Shown here piece by piece: positions 50,689-59,052 of a DNA stretch of 64,000 nucleotides. The notes below the pieces were generated by a model. That model was not told where the DNA came from and made no database searches. It was given only the letters and a program-made list of their open reading frames with translations. Position numbers and translations under genes: made by a program. Source of the stretch: CAMFLJ01 sp965279255 (lineage in GTDB: Bacteria > Actinomycetota > Acidimicrobiia > Acidimicrobiales > Acidimicrobilacustridaceae); the NCBI GenBank assembly GCA_965279255.1, contig OZ257146.1:3472001-3536000 (forward strand). Reading direction: 5' to 3'. Each line of letters starts with the position of its first letter. The stretch's first letter is position 1.

Positions 50689-51411
50689 CTACGACGTTCC
50701 CTCGGGGCCTGGCAGTTGCTCGGCGTCTAGCGACTCCTGATACTCCCGTGCTTGCTGGGTGAGACCTGCATCCTCGGGAGTCACGTACTCCTTCAGCAGC
50801 CGGAACCCCACCAGCAGCGCGATCAACAAGCCGTCGACGAGATACACGGCACCGTCGGTGTCAGGGGCCAGCCAGAACACGGCACCGAGCACGCCCGCCG
50901 AAAGTACGAAGCAGAGGACGGTGACGTTCCGTCTGGCCTTTACGTCCCCCGACATCGGACGCAGGTAGTAGTCAGGGTTGCGCCGGATCGCCAGTGCGAC
51001 GTAGTCCCACGCCACGTACAACAGGAATGAAATGGCGACGAGCACAGCCTCAGGTAGGGCAGTCGGCGGCGGGGTGACCGGTGACTCGACGTGTTCGGCC
51101 GTCACGGCCGTGAGCCAGTAGACGACAACCATCGAAATGTCGAGAAGGAACTGCCACAGCGGCAGGTTCGGAAACCGAATGAAGAACTTCGGCCGGTTAA
51201 GGCTGTTGTGGTATCCGATCCAGCTCGTCAGCGTGAGGATGCCTGCGAGCACCAGGTGCACGATTCCCGGGCCGGTGAGCTTCTGCACCTCGGCGAACGG
51301 CTCCAGCACCCGGGCGATAACCAGGGCGAAGAGCACGTCGACAAACGAGACCCCCACGGCCGCAGTGTCGGGCGCCGGTGGTCGATGGGGCCAGCCGTGG
51401 AGTCGGCTCAC
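50689..51411 (-). CDS. Multi-span membrane protein, unrecognised
   Basis: A 240-residue integral membrane protein with about six hydrophobic segments (for example VSFVDVLFALVIARV, GIVHLVLAGILTLTSWIGY, LLDISMVVVYWLTAVTA, AVLVAISFLLYVAW, VLCFVLSAGVLGAVFWL, VDGLLIALLVGFRLL). The C terminus is hydrophilic and acidic. No family recognised. GTG 51411 has AGGAATGA upstream. A HAD phosphatase gene ends next to its start on the same strand, so they are co-expressed. Confidence 0.65.
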   Translation of the reverse strand: MSRLHGWPHRPPAPDTAAVGVSFVDVLFALVIARVLEPFAEVQKLTGPGIVHLVLAGILTLTSWIGYHNSLNRPKFFIRFPNLPLWQFLLDISMVVVYWLTAVTAEHVESPVTPPPTALPEAVLVAISFLLYVAWDYVALAIRRNPDYYLRPMSGDVKARRNVTVLCFVLSAGVLGAVFWLAPDTDGAVYLVDGLLIALLVGFRLLKEYVTPEDAGLTQQAREYQESLDAEQLPGPEGTS

Positions 51412-51412
51412 T

Positions 51413-52126
51413 TCATTCCTCTAGTGCGATCTTCATTAGCAGTCGGCCGGCCGAGAGGAGGTCCGGCTCCACGACGAGCATCCCATCATGGGCATCGACC
51501 TCTCGCCGCTCGTGGTCCCATACGTGAGCATCAATCCACACCGCAGACATCCCGATCCGGAGCGCAGGGTTGATATCGGACGGGAGGCTATTGCCAACTG
51601 ACCAACAAGCTTCGGGGGGAACGTCCAGGGCGCGAGCCTGAGCGCGGAAGCACTCCTCGTCCTTCTCCGCCACAATCTCCACCGTGTCGAAGTATGCCCC
51701 GAGCCCGCTCCGAGCAAGGCGATGCCGTTGGACCGACTGATCGCCCTTGGTCACGAGTCCGAGGGCAAAGTGCTCTCGAAGCTCGTTCAGGACCTCGTGG
51801 GCACCCGTTGCCAGGGGTGCCTCAGTCTCGAATACGGCATCCGAAGCTGACCAGATGCGATCCGCAACGGTCTGATCGAACCCCCGGCCCGCCTCCGCGG
51901 AGAGCACTCGGTAGGCCTCTACAGACGAGGACGGAAACCGCGTACGGGAGAGACCAAGCCGTGCCACGTTCGCAACGTCGATTGACTTCTGCAGCGCCTG
52001 CCAGCGAGCACCGTCGAGGCCGAGTGTCTTGACGATCTGGGCAGCGGCGTCACGGGCTGCGTCGTAGAGCGCCTCAACGAACCAGAGGGTGTCGTCCCCG
52101 TCGAAGATCACCGCTAGCTGCCGCAT
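51413..52126 (-). CDS. HAD-superfamily hydrolase
   Basis: A 237-residue phosphatase-like protein. HAD motif I is FDGDDTLW (Asp9 and Asp11), motif II lies near LGLVTKGD, motif III Lys near EIVAEKDEE and motif IV in VGNSLPSDIN. It has a helical cap between motifs I and II. It likely removes phosphate from a small metabolite. ATG 52126. It directly precedes the membrane protein gene on the same strand with no gap worth naming. Confidence 0.9.
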   Translation of the reverse strand: MRQLAVIFDGDDTLWFVEALYDAARDAAAQIVKTLGLDGARWQALQKSIDVANVARLGLSRTRFPSSSVEAYRVLSAEAGRGFDQTVADRIWSASDAVFETEAPLATGAHEVLNELREHFALGLVTKGDQSVQRHRLARSGLGAYFDTVEIVAEKDEECFRAQARALDVPPEACWSVGNSLPSDINPALRIGMSAVWIDAHVWDHERREVDAHDGMLVVEPDLLSAGRLLMKIALEE

Positions 52127-52340
52127 GCCCACCAGTATGACCAGAGGGTGTGTCAGCCCCGTGCCCTGTCGCCGGCGAGCAATCCGCAGGCGACACGACG
52201 AAGAGGGACCACCGCGAGATCGTCCACTCTCGCCGAACCAGACCAATCGGACCTGCGGACTTCTCGAGTCGCAGCGGCTGAAACTCCCCAACTCGGCCTA
52301 GCCGCTAGGAACTCGGTGAGACCCTGTCGAGCCTGAGACG

Positions 52341-52346
52341 CATAAT
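52341..52346 (+). promoter_or_regulatory. Probable -10 box (CATAAT) of a leaderless gene
   Basis: CATAAT ends seven bases before the ATG at 52353 and no ribosome site is present, so the transcript probably starts at or next to the ATG. This is the usual layout of leaderless actinobacterial promoters. Confidence 0.55.
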
Positions 52347-52352
52347 CGAGGG

Positions 52353-54419
52353 ATGCCAGCATCACGCTCTGACCACTCTGCGCTACTTGCCGCACTTCGG
52401 TCGGGCGACGCCAGACGATCACAGCACTTGTGGCCCGGCGGCGGCGGTCTGGCCCCCGGTCAGAGTGCCCTGGTTAGCGAGTTGAAGTCCACGCTCTCCC
52501 CCACTGCCGACAATCTCGAGGCTGTCGTTGCGATTCGCGAGCTCCTCATCACAGAGTTGAGGGCCGCACTCGCCAGCAGCGATGCCGTTTTCACACTGTC
52601 CTACTTCTGCAACAGCGCTTTCTGGGGATCTGGACCAGTCGACTGGTACGAACGATATGGACTGGAGGCGCTAGCCCAGTATGGGATCGGTGTCGCCCTG
52701 GCCAACGAGCGCGGCACCGGCACACCCGACCCTGCGACCGTCCAACGGTGCTTCGACCTTGTCTTCGAGATATTCGCGATCGAAGACGCTCTCGCTGCGT
52801 GCGCAACCAAGGCGACGGCAGGCGGACCACTCGAACTAGCGATCCAACACTTGGTCCACGAGAACCTCTTCGACCGCTGGCAGGGTTACCGACCGCATCT
52901 CGCCCGCATCACCGAGGCCGTGTTTCTTCCCATCGCAGCGCCAGCGGAGGCAGAACTCGGGTGGTCTCCGCATCATCTACCGGATCTCCTTGCTGGTATT
53001 CGGGACACGGCAAACGCCAAGTACAGCCTGAAGACCGACCCACTTCGGCGAAACATCAAAGAGCGGTACGTCAAAGGCCCATCCGACAGCAGCGAGGTGA
53101 CCGCCGCTGCCGTATCCATCTGGGAGAGTGTTCTCCCGGACGTCCTCATACTCAATGTGCAGGATATCGCAGAGGTCTGGAAGCTCCCGGGGAGTCGGGC
53201 CCGGACGATTCTGGATGACCTCAGCGTCGAGTTCGGATGTCAGCCACAGTTCCGAAGGCCGACTGATGAGAATCGCGCCCGTAGGTTCCCGCTCATTCGG
53301 CTCGGCGAGGGTGAATACCTTGTGACCAACGTGGTCGTTGCGCTCCATGAGATCCACTCATGGTTCCCAGATCTTCTGGAAGGAAAGGGCCTTACGGACC
53401 TCCTCAATCACTACCGCCTATCCCGGGATCGAGCGACTGAGGAGCTAACCGCCACCGCCTTCGCTGAGGTGTTCGGAGAGAAGGCGGTTCATCGAGGTCT
53501 TACCTACGAGGCCCCCGGTCACCCTGACGTCGACATATTTGTCGAAGTGCCGGGAGACGGACTCACGATCGAGTGTAAGGCACACACGCTCTCAGCGGCT
53601 GGACGACGGGGAGCTCCCAGACGAATCGAAGCAAAGCTCAAGGAGCTCGTCGACAAGCCATCATTCCAGTCGAGCCGATTCGTAGATCACATCAAGAACG
53701 GAGGGGCTGTCAGGCACAACGATGGTTCGTCGGCGACTCTTGAGCTCGACGTCTCTGCTCGTCTGCCCCGGTTGGCTGTCTCATTCGAGCGAATCGATGC
53801 CCTCGCCCTGAGCGCACCTGAGGCGACTACCCAGTCAGATGTCTGGGTAGCTGCACTCGCCGATGTACTCCTGATTACAGAAATCCTTGACGATCCGGCC
53901 TCGCTTTGGCGCTACGCGCTCTTTCGCAACGAAATAAGCCAGGAGCACAGGGTTCGCCCTGTCTCAGAGGTGGACCTCCTAAGCCTGTTCCTCGAGGATG
54001 GCGGTGCGGCAATCCGAGACGCTCTGCAATCGCAGCCGAAGCCGGTGGGTATTGGGCCGAGCAGCCACGCCATGAACGACTACTTCGGGAGCGAGCGCCA
54101 CCGCAGTCGATCCCGTAAGCCTCAGGTTGCGGTCCCGATCGCTCTCCGCGAGGCGCTCAGGAAGGGCCTCCTGCGAGGAGACGAGGCTTGGCCCCTTGCG
54201 GTCGAGAGAGTGTTCAACCAGCCACATACCGAGTGGTCTCGAGTCCACAACTTCCTGCGGAAGTGTCAGCGCCGGACAAGGGGCGGGGTGTTCAGCTCCG
54301 AGTGTCCAGCGATGAATATCATCGTTGAAGCAGACACGCGAGGGTCGATATCAATCTTGATTGAGGTTCCTCCTGAGCCGGGTCCTCCACCGACACAGGG
54401 GCCAACGAAAGCCCATTAG
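52353..54419 (+). CDS. Large unrecognised protein with internal PD-(D/E)xK motif
   Basis: A 688-residue protein with no family I recognise. Residues 1-310 look mainly helical (AIRELLITELRAALASSDAV and so on). Residues about 370-460 hold a nuclease-like core: Glu near TEELTATAF, Asp394 (HPDVDIFVEV), Glu407-x-Lys409 (LTIECKAH), the full PD-(D/E)xK pattern. The C-terminal part has an Arg/Lys-rich patch (about 570-590) and a Pro-rich tail. Codon use is less GC-biased than the flanks. It stands alone on its strand between a HAD gene and a NERD gene, in a defence island, so a role in DNA defence is a reasonable guess. Confidence 0.65.
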   Translation: MPASRSDHSALLAALRSGDARRSQHLWPGGGGLAPGQSALVSELKSTLSPTADNLEAVVAIRELLITELRAALASSDAVFTLSYFCNSAFWGSGPVDWYERYGLEALAQYGIGVALANERGTGTPDPATVQRCFDLVFEIFAIEDALAACATKATAGGPLELAIQHLVHENLFDRWQGYRPHLARITEAVFLPIAAPAEAELGWSPHHLPDLLAGIRDTANAKYSLKTDPLRRNIKERYVKGPSDSSEVTAAAVSIWESVLPDVLILNVQDIAEVWKLPGSRARTILDDLSVEFGCQPQFRRPTDENRARRFPLIRLGEGEYLVTNVVVALHEIHSWFPDLLEGKGLTDLLNHYRLSRDRATEELTATAFAEVFGEKAVHRGLTYEAPGHPDVDIFVEVPGDGLTIECKAHTLSAAGRRGAPRRIEAKLKELVDKPSFQSSRFVDHIKNGGAVRHNDGSSATLELDVSARLPRLAVSFERIDALALSAPEATTQSDVWVAALADVLLITEILDDPASLWRYALFRNEISQEHRVRPVSEVDLLSLFLEDGGAAIRDALQSQPKPVGIGPSSHAMNDYFGSERHRSRSRKPQVAVPIALREALRKGLLRGDEAWPLAVERVFNQPHTEWSRVHNFLRKCQRRTRGGVFSSECPAMNIIVEADTRGSISILIEVPPEPGPPPTQGPTKAH

Positions 54420-54654
54420 TGAACAGACGAACCGGGGTTGTTCAGCGCCCTAGCCGGAGGCGTCGTCGCCACGGGGCACGGCCACGTCACGAGCTACCGG
54501 GTCCACGATCCACGGGATTGGACGCATACGTGCACGCGCCGAGTCGCTGTGCCGACCGACATCGCTGGCGCAGGCCACTCGTGACGGGAGCGAGCCGCTC
54601 ACGTCAACAAAGGTGCCTCAAGGAGTAGGCGCGGCGGTCCGAGACTCACTGGCG

Positions 54655-55500
54655 ATGGCGGAACGACAACTGAACCTGCGCTACCCGGCGGTATGCGCAA
54701 CCTGCTCGAACGAACTCACACCTGGTACTTCGGCGTGGTGGAACAGCACCGCGAAGAAGGCCACCTGCGTGGCCTGTCGGTCGGCGCTTCCTCCGCCGCC
54801 ACATCAGAGGCTGCCTCCTCCGCCGATCCCGCCCCCGAAGCCGCCGATCAACACCGGTACTGCTGGCGCATCGGCCGAGCGGATGTACCTCCGAAAGGAG
54901 CGATCCAGAGAGGAGAGAGTTAAGTCGCGACTTCCTCTCCTCGGGCCCGTTCTCCTGAAGGTGTTGGATGAACCCCAGTCGAGCATCGCCTGGAAGAAGG
55001 GCGCCAGCGGTGAGCGGCGAGTGGGCCAACGGCTCGATGCGGCCGCCGAGGATGGGGTCATCACCCTCCACGACCGCCGGGTCCCCGGCACCAGAGGCAA
55101 CATCGATCACATCTCCATCGGCCCGACCGGCGTCTACGTGATCGACAGCAAGAAGTACAAGGGCCAGATCCGGCGACGGGACGTCGGCGGCCTGTTCAGA
55201 CGAGACACGCGGCTCTACGTCGGCGGACGCGACCGCACCGTGCTGGCGCAGAAAGTCGGTGCCCAGGCGACGGTCGTGAAGGACGCCCTCGGCGGCCAGT
55301 TCGACAATGTGGGCATCAGGCCGGTGCTCTGCTTCGTGGATCCCGAGGTCGGCATGTTCACCCGACCGTTCAACTTCCGAGGCATAACCATCACCTGGCC
55401 ACGTGCCCTCCAGAAGCAGGTGCAGGCGGACGGACCTTTGAGCGACCAGGAGATCCACGCCGTCGCCACCTGGCTTGCCGCCGCGCTGCCACCCGCGTGA
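54655..55500 (+). CDS. NERD-domain protein with zinc ribbon
   Basis: A 281-residue protein. The N terminus has two Cys pairs (CATCSN, CVAC) forming a zinc ribbon, then a Pro-rich linker, then a NERD nuclease-like domain (about residues 115-235): GASGERRVGQRLD, Asp in GNIDHISIG and VIDSKKYKG. NERD domains are PD-(D/E)xK-like and found in DNA-processing proteins and defence genes. ATG 54655 fits the common NLRYPAVC start; a GTG at 54613 is also in frame. No clear ribosome site. Confidence 0.8.
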   Translation: MAERQLNLRYPAVCATCSNELTPGTSAWWNSTAKKATCVACRSALPPPPHQRLPPPPIPPPKPPINTGTAGASAERMYLRKERSREERVKSRLPLLGPVLLKVLDEPQSSIAWKKGASGERRVGQRLDAAAEDGVITLHDRRVPGTRGNIDHISIGPTGVYVIDSKKYKGQIRRRDVGGLFRRDTRLYVGGRDRTVLAQKVGAQATVVKDALGGQFDNVGIRPVLCFVDPEVGMFTRPFNFRGITITWPRALQKQVQADGPLSDQEIHAVATWLAAALPPA

Positions 55501-55555
55501 CTCGAGCTGCTGTTGACGAGCTCGGCCTAACCTCGAGCTCGGCAGGAGGGACGGG

Positions 55556-56455
55556 ATGGCGGCACCGGACGAAGACTGGCTGATGCGGTGGGCTGCCTTC
55601 ACCTACGTGGAGGAGCTTGGCCTTCGCTACGGCGAGGGCCTGCCGTGGAAAGCCCTCGCCGAGGGATTCGACTTCAACGGCCAGCGGGTCACGCTGATCG
55701 GCCAGCGCGGCATCTGGACCCCGCGTGGCCGATCACTCCCCATCTCGATCACCACCAGCCCGAGCGACCCCTACGGCGACGTCGCCGGCGACGACGGCTT
55801 CCTCCGGTACCGCTACTTCCAGACCGACCCGGCCCACCGTGACAACGCTGGCCTACGCCAGCTGATGCAGCAAGGACGGCCCCTCCTCTACTTCCGAGGA
55901 GTCGAAAAGGGTTGGTACGCGCCGCTGTGGCCGATGGTCATCGCCGCCGACGATCCGACCAACCTCACCTTCCTCATGGCCTGCGAGGACGTCGAGGCGC
56001 TCGCCCCTGGTATCGCCGCCGACACCTCTGCCACCGCTCGACGCCAGTACGTCACCCGGATGGGGCTCACCCGTGTTCACCAAGCCGGCTTTCGGCAGCG
56101 GGTGCTCACCGCCTACGCCAAGAAGTGCACGATCTGCCACCTACGCCACACCGAGCTGCTCGACGCCGCCCACATCCTCAGCGACCGCCACCCTCGGGGT
56201 GAGCCAGTCGTGCCGAACGGGTTGGCGCTCTGCAAGATCCACCACGCCGCGTTCGACTCGAACATCCTCGGTATCCGACCCGATCACGTGGTCGAGATCC
56301 GTGAGGACATCCTCGACGAGGTCGACGGACCGATGCTCCGCCACGGCCTCCAGGATCTTCACGGCAACCTGATCGTGCTCCCGAGCAAGGCCGTCGACCG
56401 CCCCGACCCCGACCGCCTCGAAGAGCGCTACGAAGAGTTCCGCTCCGCCAGCTGA
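55556..56455 (+). CDS. HNH endonuclease (putative restriction type)
   Basis: A 299-residue HNH nuclease. The HNH core is near residues 180-230: CTICHLRHTELLDAAHI, then Asn in VVPNGLALCKIHHAAFD. Two CxxC/CxxH pairs hold the zinc. The N-terminal 170 residues are a beta-rich recognition-like region (WTPRGRSLPISITT), as in COG3440-type putative restriction endonucleases. Such proteins may cut modified DNA. It follows NERD after 55 bases on the same strand. Confidence 0.85.
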   Translation: MAAPDEDWLMRWAAFTYVEELGLRYGEGLPWKALAEGFDFNGQRVTLIGQRGIWTPRGRSLPISITTSPSDPYGDVAGDDGFLRYRYFQTDPAHRDNAGLRQLMQQGRPLLYFRGVEKGWYAPLWPMVIAADDPTNLTFLMACEDVEALAPGIAADTSATARRQYVTRMGLTRVHQAGFRQRVLTAYAKKCTICHLRHTELLDAAHILSDRHPRGEPVVPNGLALCKIHHAAFDSNILGIRPDHVVEIREDILDEVDGPMLRHGLQDLHGNLIVLPSKAVDRPDPDRLEERYEEFRSAS

Positions 56456-56494
56456 GCCTTTTCGCACACCTGCTGATCTGAGCCCACCACCTAG

Positions 56495-57076
56495 ATGACC
56501 TCCGTCGATCCAACGCTCATTGCCGGTCTCGTCCAGCGCCTCACGGACCGATCGGTTGCGATGTCGGCCCGAGACTTTCCCGCCGCCCGACCAGAGGCGG
56601 CGAACCCAGGGCTCTACGCGTGGTGGCCCGACGAGGTTGCCGCCCAGATGCTGGCCGACCAGCTCGGCGAGCTCCTTCCCACACCGATCTACGTGGGTCA
56701 GGCCGGTGCCACCTCTCGCCACTCCGGCAAGGCCAGCGACGCAACCCTCGCCTCGCGAGTCGGCCGGAACCACATCGGGGGGAACCTGAAGTCGTCGACC
56801 TTCCGACGCACCATCGGATCCATCCTCCGGGAACCTCTGAGCCTCCAGCTGGAGGCGCCCACACGCCTGACCAGAGATTCGAACGCTGCGTTGACCGAGT
56901 GGATCAAGGCCCACATGTCCATCTCGATCACAGCGGTCGACGATGGATCAGCTCTGGCCGACGTCGAACACGCCGTCCTGACGGCTATCGACCCGCCGCT
57001 CAACCTCATGGGCATGAGACCGACACCCGTCAGGGTGCGACTCAGGCAGCTCCGCAAAGAACTCCACACGCCCTGA
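56495..57076 (+). CDS. GIY-YIG-like nuclease
   Basis: A 193-residue protein with the GIY-YIG core: GLYAWW (39-44), PIYVGQAG (64-71), then Arg88 and His93 in a helix (ASRVGRNHIG), a Glu in LADVEHAVL and a final Asn in DPPLNLMG. These match the active-site set of GIY-YIG nucleases. It lies 39 bases after the HNH gene. In this setting it may be part of a DNA defence group. Confidence 0.75.
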   Translation: MTSVDPTLIAGLVQRLTDRSVAMSARDFPAARPEAANPGLYAWWPDEVAAQMLADQLGELLPTPIYVGQAGATSRHSGKASDATLASRVGRNHIGGNLKSSTFRRTIGSILREPLSLQLEAPTRLTRDSNAALTEWIKAHMSISITAVDDGSALADVEHAVLTAIDPPLNLMGMRPTPVRVRLRQLRKELHTP

Positions 57077-57182
57077 TCGCGAGGGACTCCGGCCGCGTTG
57101 CGGCACGAGCTCCAACCGCCCACTCGCGTAGCGTGGAGCGAGGGCGACGGAAGCGGACCAGGCGACACGGAGCGAGGCGACC

Positions 57183-57707
57183 ATGGGGCTTATGAACGGA
57201 CCGGGTCCGGACCATGTGCATTTCGGCGACGCCGCTCTGGTCGGCGGCGTCGGTGTCATCCCGCAGTTCGCCAGGGGCTCCTACTTGAGGTTCCGCGCTG
57301 GGGACGTCATCTACGCCAAGAACATGCGGAAGGACCCAGCGCTTGCGTGGGCGGCCGGCGCTGTCGTCGACATCGAGGTTCTCGGAGGTGACTCAGCGCT
57401 CACCGCGACTCGCCTCGTTGCACTGGGCCTGGTCGGGCTGGCGGTGCCCCGCAGCCGGACCCTCATCAGGGTGGTGGCTCACGACGGGGACGAGGCCTTG
57501 TTCGAGGTCCGGGTGAGCGACGACAAGGTCCGAGTATGGCTGGCCCGGATCGGGTGGGTTCGGCAGCTGCTGGACCGTCCCGCTGCTGTGGCCACGCCGA
57601 GCAAGGCGCTGAGCGAACAGCTACGGGAGCTGACCGAGCTCCACGTCGCCGGCGCCCTCAGCGACGACGAGTTCGCAGCTGCGAAAGCACAGCTTCTCGG
57701 ACTCTGA
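57183..57707 (+). CDS. SHOCT-tail protein
   Basis: A 174-residue protein. The front part (to about 115) is a small beta-rich domain with one mildly hydrophobic stretch (ALTATRLVALGLVGLAVP), perhaps PH-like (FEVRVSDDKVRVWLARIG). The last 30 residues are a SHOCT helix pair (LTELHVAGALSDDEFAAAKAQL). This is similar in layout to the protein at 40684. ATG 57183 has GAGG upstream. It is the last gene of the island. Confidence 0.7.
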   Translation: MGLMNGPGPDHVHFGDAALVGGVGVIPQFARGSYLRFRAGDVIYAKNMRKDPALAWAAGAVVDIEVLGGDSALTATRLVALGLVGLAVPRSRTLIRVVAHDGDEALFEVRVSDDKVRVWLARIGWVRQLLDRPAAVATPSKALSEQLRELTELHVAGALSDDEFAAAKAQLLGL

Positions 57708-57754
57708 AGCGCCATAGGTACTGAATCCCCGTCCCCGCCGCCCGAACGCGGAAC

Positions 57755-57793
57755 GGGCGCCCGAGCCACACCGTTCGTGTGGCCCGAGCGCCC
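57755..57793. terminator. Bidirectional hairpin between convergent genes
   Basis: Arms 57755-57771 and 57777-57793 pair over 17 positions with two wobble pairs in RNA and a 5-base loop. It lies between the SHOCT gene stop (57707) and the lipoprotein stop (57814), so it can end both transcripts. Confidence 0.7.
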
Positions 57794-57813
57794 GCCCGGT
57801 CAACCGATCAGGA

Positions 57814-58482
57814 TCAGGCGGCCGGGGTGGCCGTCTGAACCTTGTTGACGGCCGCGGTGGCCAGCTGGCCGACGTTGCCCGCCGCCGTGTTAGCGGCGTA
57901 GCCGTACATGACGATCACGTCGACGGCGCCCACCTGGGCCACGACGAGGTCGAGCGTCACCGGGATGCCGCTCGCGGTGAAGGCCATCGAGTAGCCCTGG
58001 CTCTGGTCGCCCACCCCGGCCGGGCCGGTCGGGTTGATGGTCGCCGCCACGGGCTGGCCGTCGGAGCTGAAGGTCAGGTCCTGGCAGCTGTCGAGCGCGG
58101 CGGTGACCTGCTCGTAGGCGGCCTGCGCCCCGGACTCGCCACCGACGGCGCCGAGGCCCTCGTAGGCGAACACCGTCTCGCCCGACTTGAACTGCGCCTC
58201 GACCGACGCGCCCCCGCTGCCCTCGGAGCTGGTGAGGCTCTTGAGACAGCTCGGCGAGGTGGAGGAGCTGCCTGACGAGCTGCTGTCCTCGGTCCAGTCT
58301 GCGCCGAGGTCCGACGCGGTGAGCAGCATCGGCTGCAGGTCCGCGTTCGTGAGCGCCGGCGCCGCCGACGTCGTGGTCGCCTGCTCTGCGGAGGAGCTGT
58401 CGCTCTTGCCCGAGCTCGAGCATCCCGCCGCCATCAGGGCGACCACTGCCACCGTGCCGATCGCTGCCACTGTCCTACGCAT
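57814..58482 (-). CDS. Lipoprotein, unrecognised
   Basis: A 222-residue lipoprotein: signal MRRTVAAIGTVAVVALMAAGCSSS with lipobox (MAAGC), then a Ser/Thr-rich spacer and a domain with two Cys (SCLKSL, SCQDLTF) that may be disulfide linked. It resembles mycobacterial LpqN-like or PknH_C-type sensor domains only in general layout, so no name is given. ATG 58482 has GGAGG ten bases upstream; ATG 58494 is also in frame. Located at the outside of the membrane. Confidence 0.7.
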   Translation of the reverse strand: MRRTVAAIGTVAVVALMAAGCSSSGKSDSSSAEQATTTSAAPALTNADLQPMLLTASDLGADWTEDSSSSGSSSTSPSCLKSLTSSEGSGGASVEAQFKSGETVFAYEGLGAVGGESGAQAAYEQVTAALDSCQDLTFSSDGQPVAATINPTGPAGVGDQSQGYSMAFTASGIPVTLDLVVAQVGAVDVIVMYGYAANTAAGNVGQLATAAVNKVQTATPAA

Positions 58483-58592
58483 TCGTGCCTCCATCCCGGG
58501 ACGATCCGGGCTCAGATGTCGAGGGGGCAACCTAGGGGCCGGTTCGGTCCCGGCGGGGGACCGTGCCCTTCTCACCAGGGAGGATCGGGAAA

Positions 58593-58620
58593 TCGTCTCA
58601 TTCTGCTACGCTCGTCTCAT
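58593..58620 (+). promoter_or_regulatory. Direct-repeat operator around a -10 box
   Basis: Two copies of TCGTCTCAT (58593-58601 and 58612-58620) lie 19 bases apart and bracket TACGCT (58607-58612), a likely -10. They are upstream of the ParD-like antitoxin gene and may be bound by the antitoxin or the complex. Confidence 0.5.
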
Positions 58621-58662
58621 CTTGCGACGCCGCCCCAACCGGCGGCACCGAGGAGCAGACCG

Positions 58663-59052
58663 ATGGCAGAGAAGCTGGCCGACAAGCCCACCCGTTTCGC
58701 CGCCGACCTCATCGAGGCCGCGGCCGTCGAAGGCCCCATCGAGAGCCGCTCGGCGAAGATGCAGCTCGAGCACTGGGCCCGGGTCGGCATGCACGTGTCG
58801 ATGCGCGACACCGCCTCGCGCCGCCGGGTCGAGGCCGTCATCGCCGGCGAGGCCGAGATCGCCGAGCTCACCGACCCCGAGCGCGTCGTCGCCAACGCCG
58901 AGCTCGACACCCTCATCGACGAGCGGGCCCGCCGCACGTCGCTCGGCAAGGTCGCCACGAACCTCGGGATGACCACCGTCGCCATCGACGCCGAGGGCCG
59001 CATGGTCTCCTACGCGCCCGACGGCACCGCCACCATGCTCGACGAGGAGTGA
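58663..59052 (+). CDS. ParD-like antitoxin
   Basis: A 129-residue protein with the start of ParD-like antitoxins of PF11903 type (RFAADLIEAAAVEGPIESRS, then AKMQLEHWARVGMHV). The first 60 residues should form a ribbon-helix-helix-type DNA-binding part; the rest is acidic and would wrap the toxin. ATG 58663 has GAGGAG upstream. The stop overlaps the GTG of a zeta-like kinase, so they form a toxin-antitoxin pair. Confidence 0.8.
   Translation: MAEKLADKPTRFAADLIEAAAVEGPIESRSAKMQLEHWARVGMHVSMRDTASRRRVEAVIAGEAEIAELTDPERVVANAELDTLIDERARRTSLGKVATNLGMTTVAIDAEGRMVSYAPDGTATMLDEE

Noticed and set aside
54419..54628. Short plus-strand frame after the 688-residue gene
   Set aside because: Arg-rich, no ribosome site and no homology that I recognise. 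It looks like non-coding space before the NERD gene.
41551..57707. Prophage or integrative element with a recombinase
   Set aside because: No integrase, transposase, capsid or conjugation gene was seen. Mobility is suggested only by the aldolase fragment and composition.
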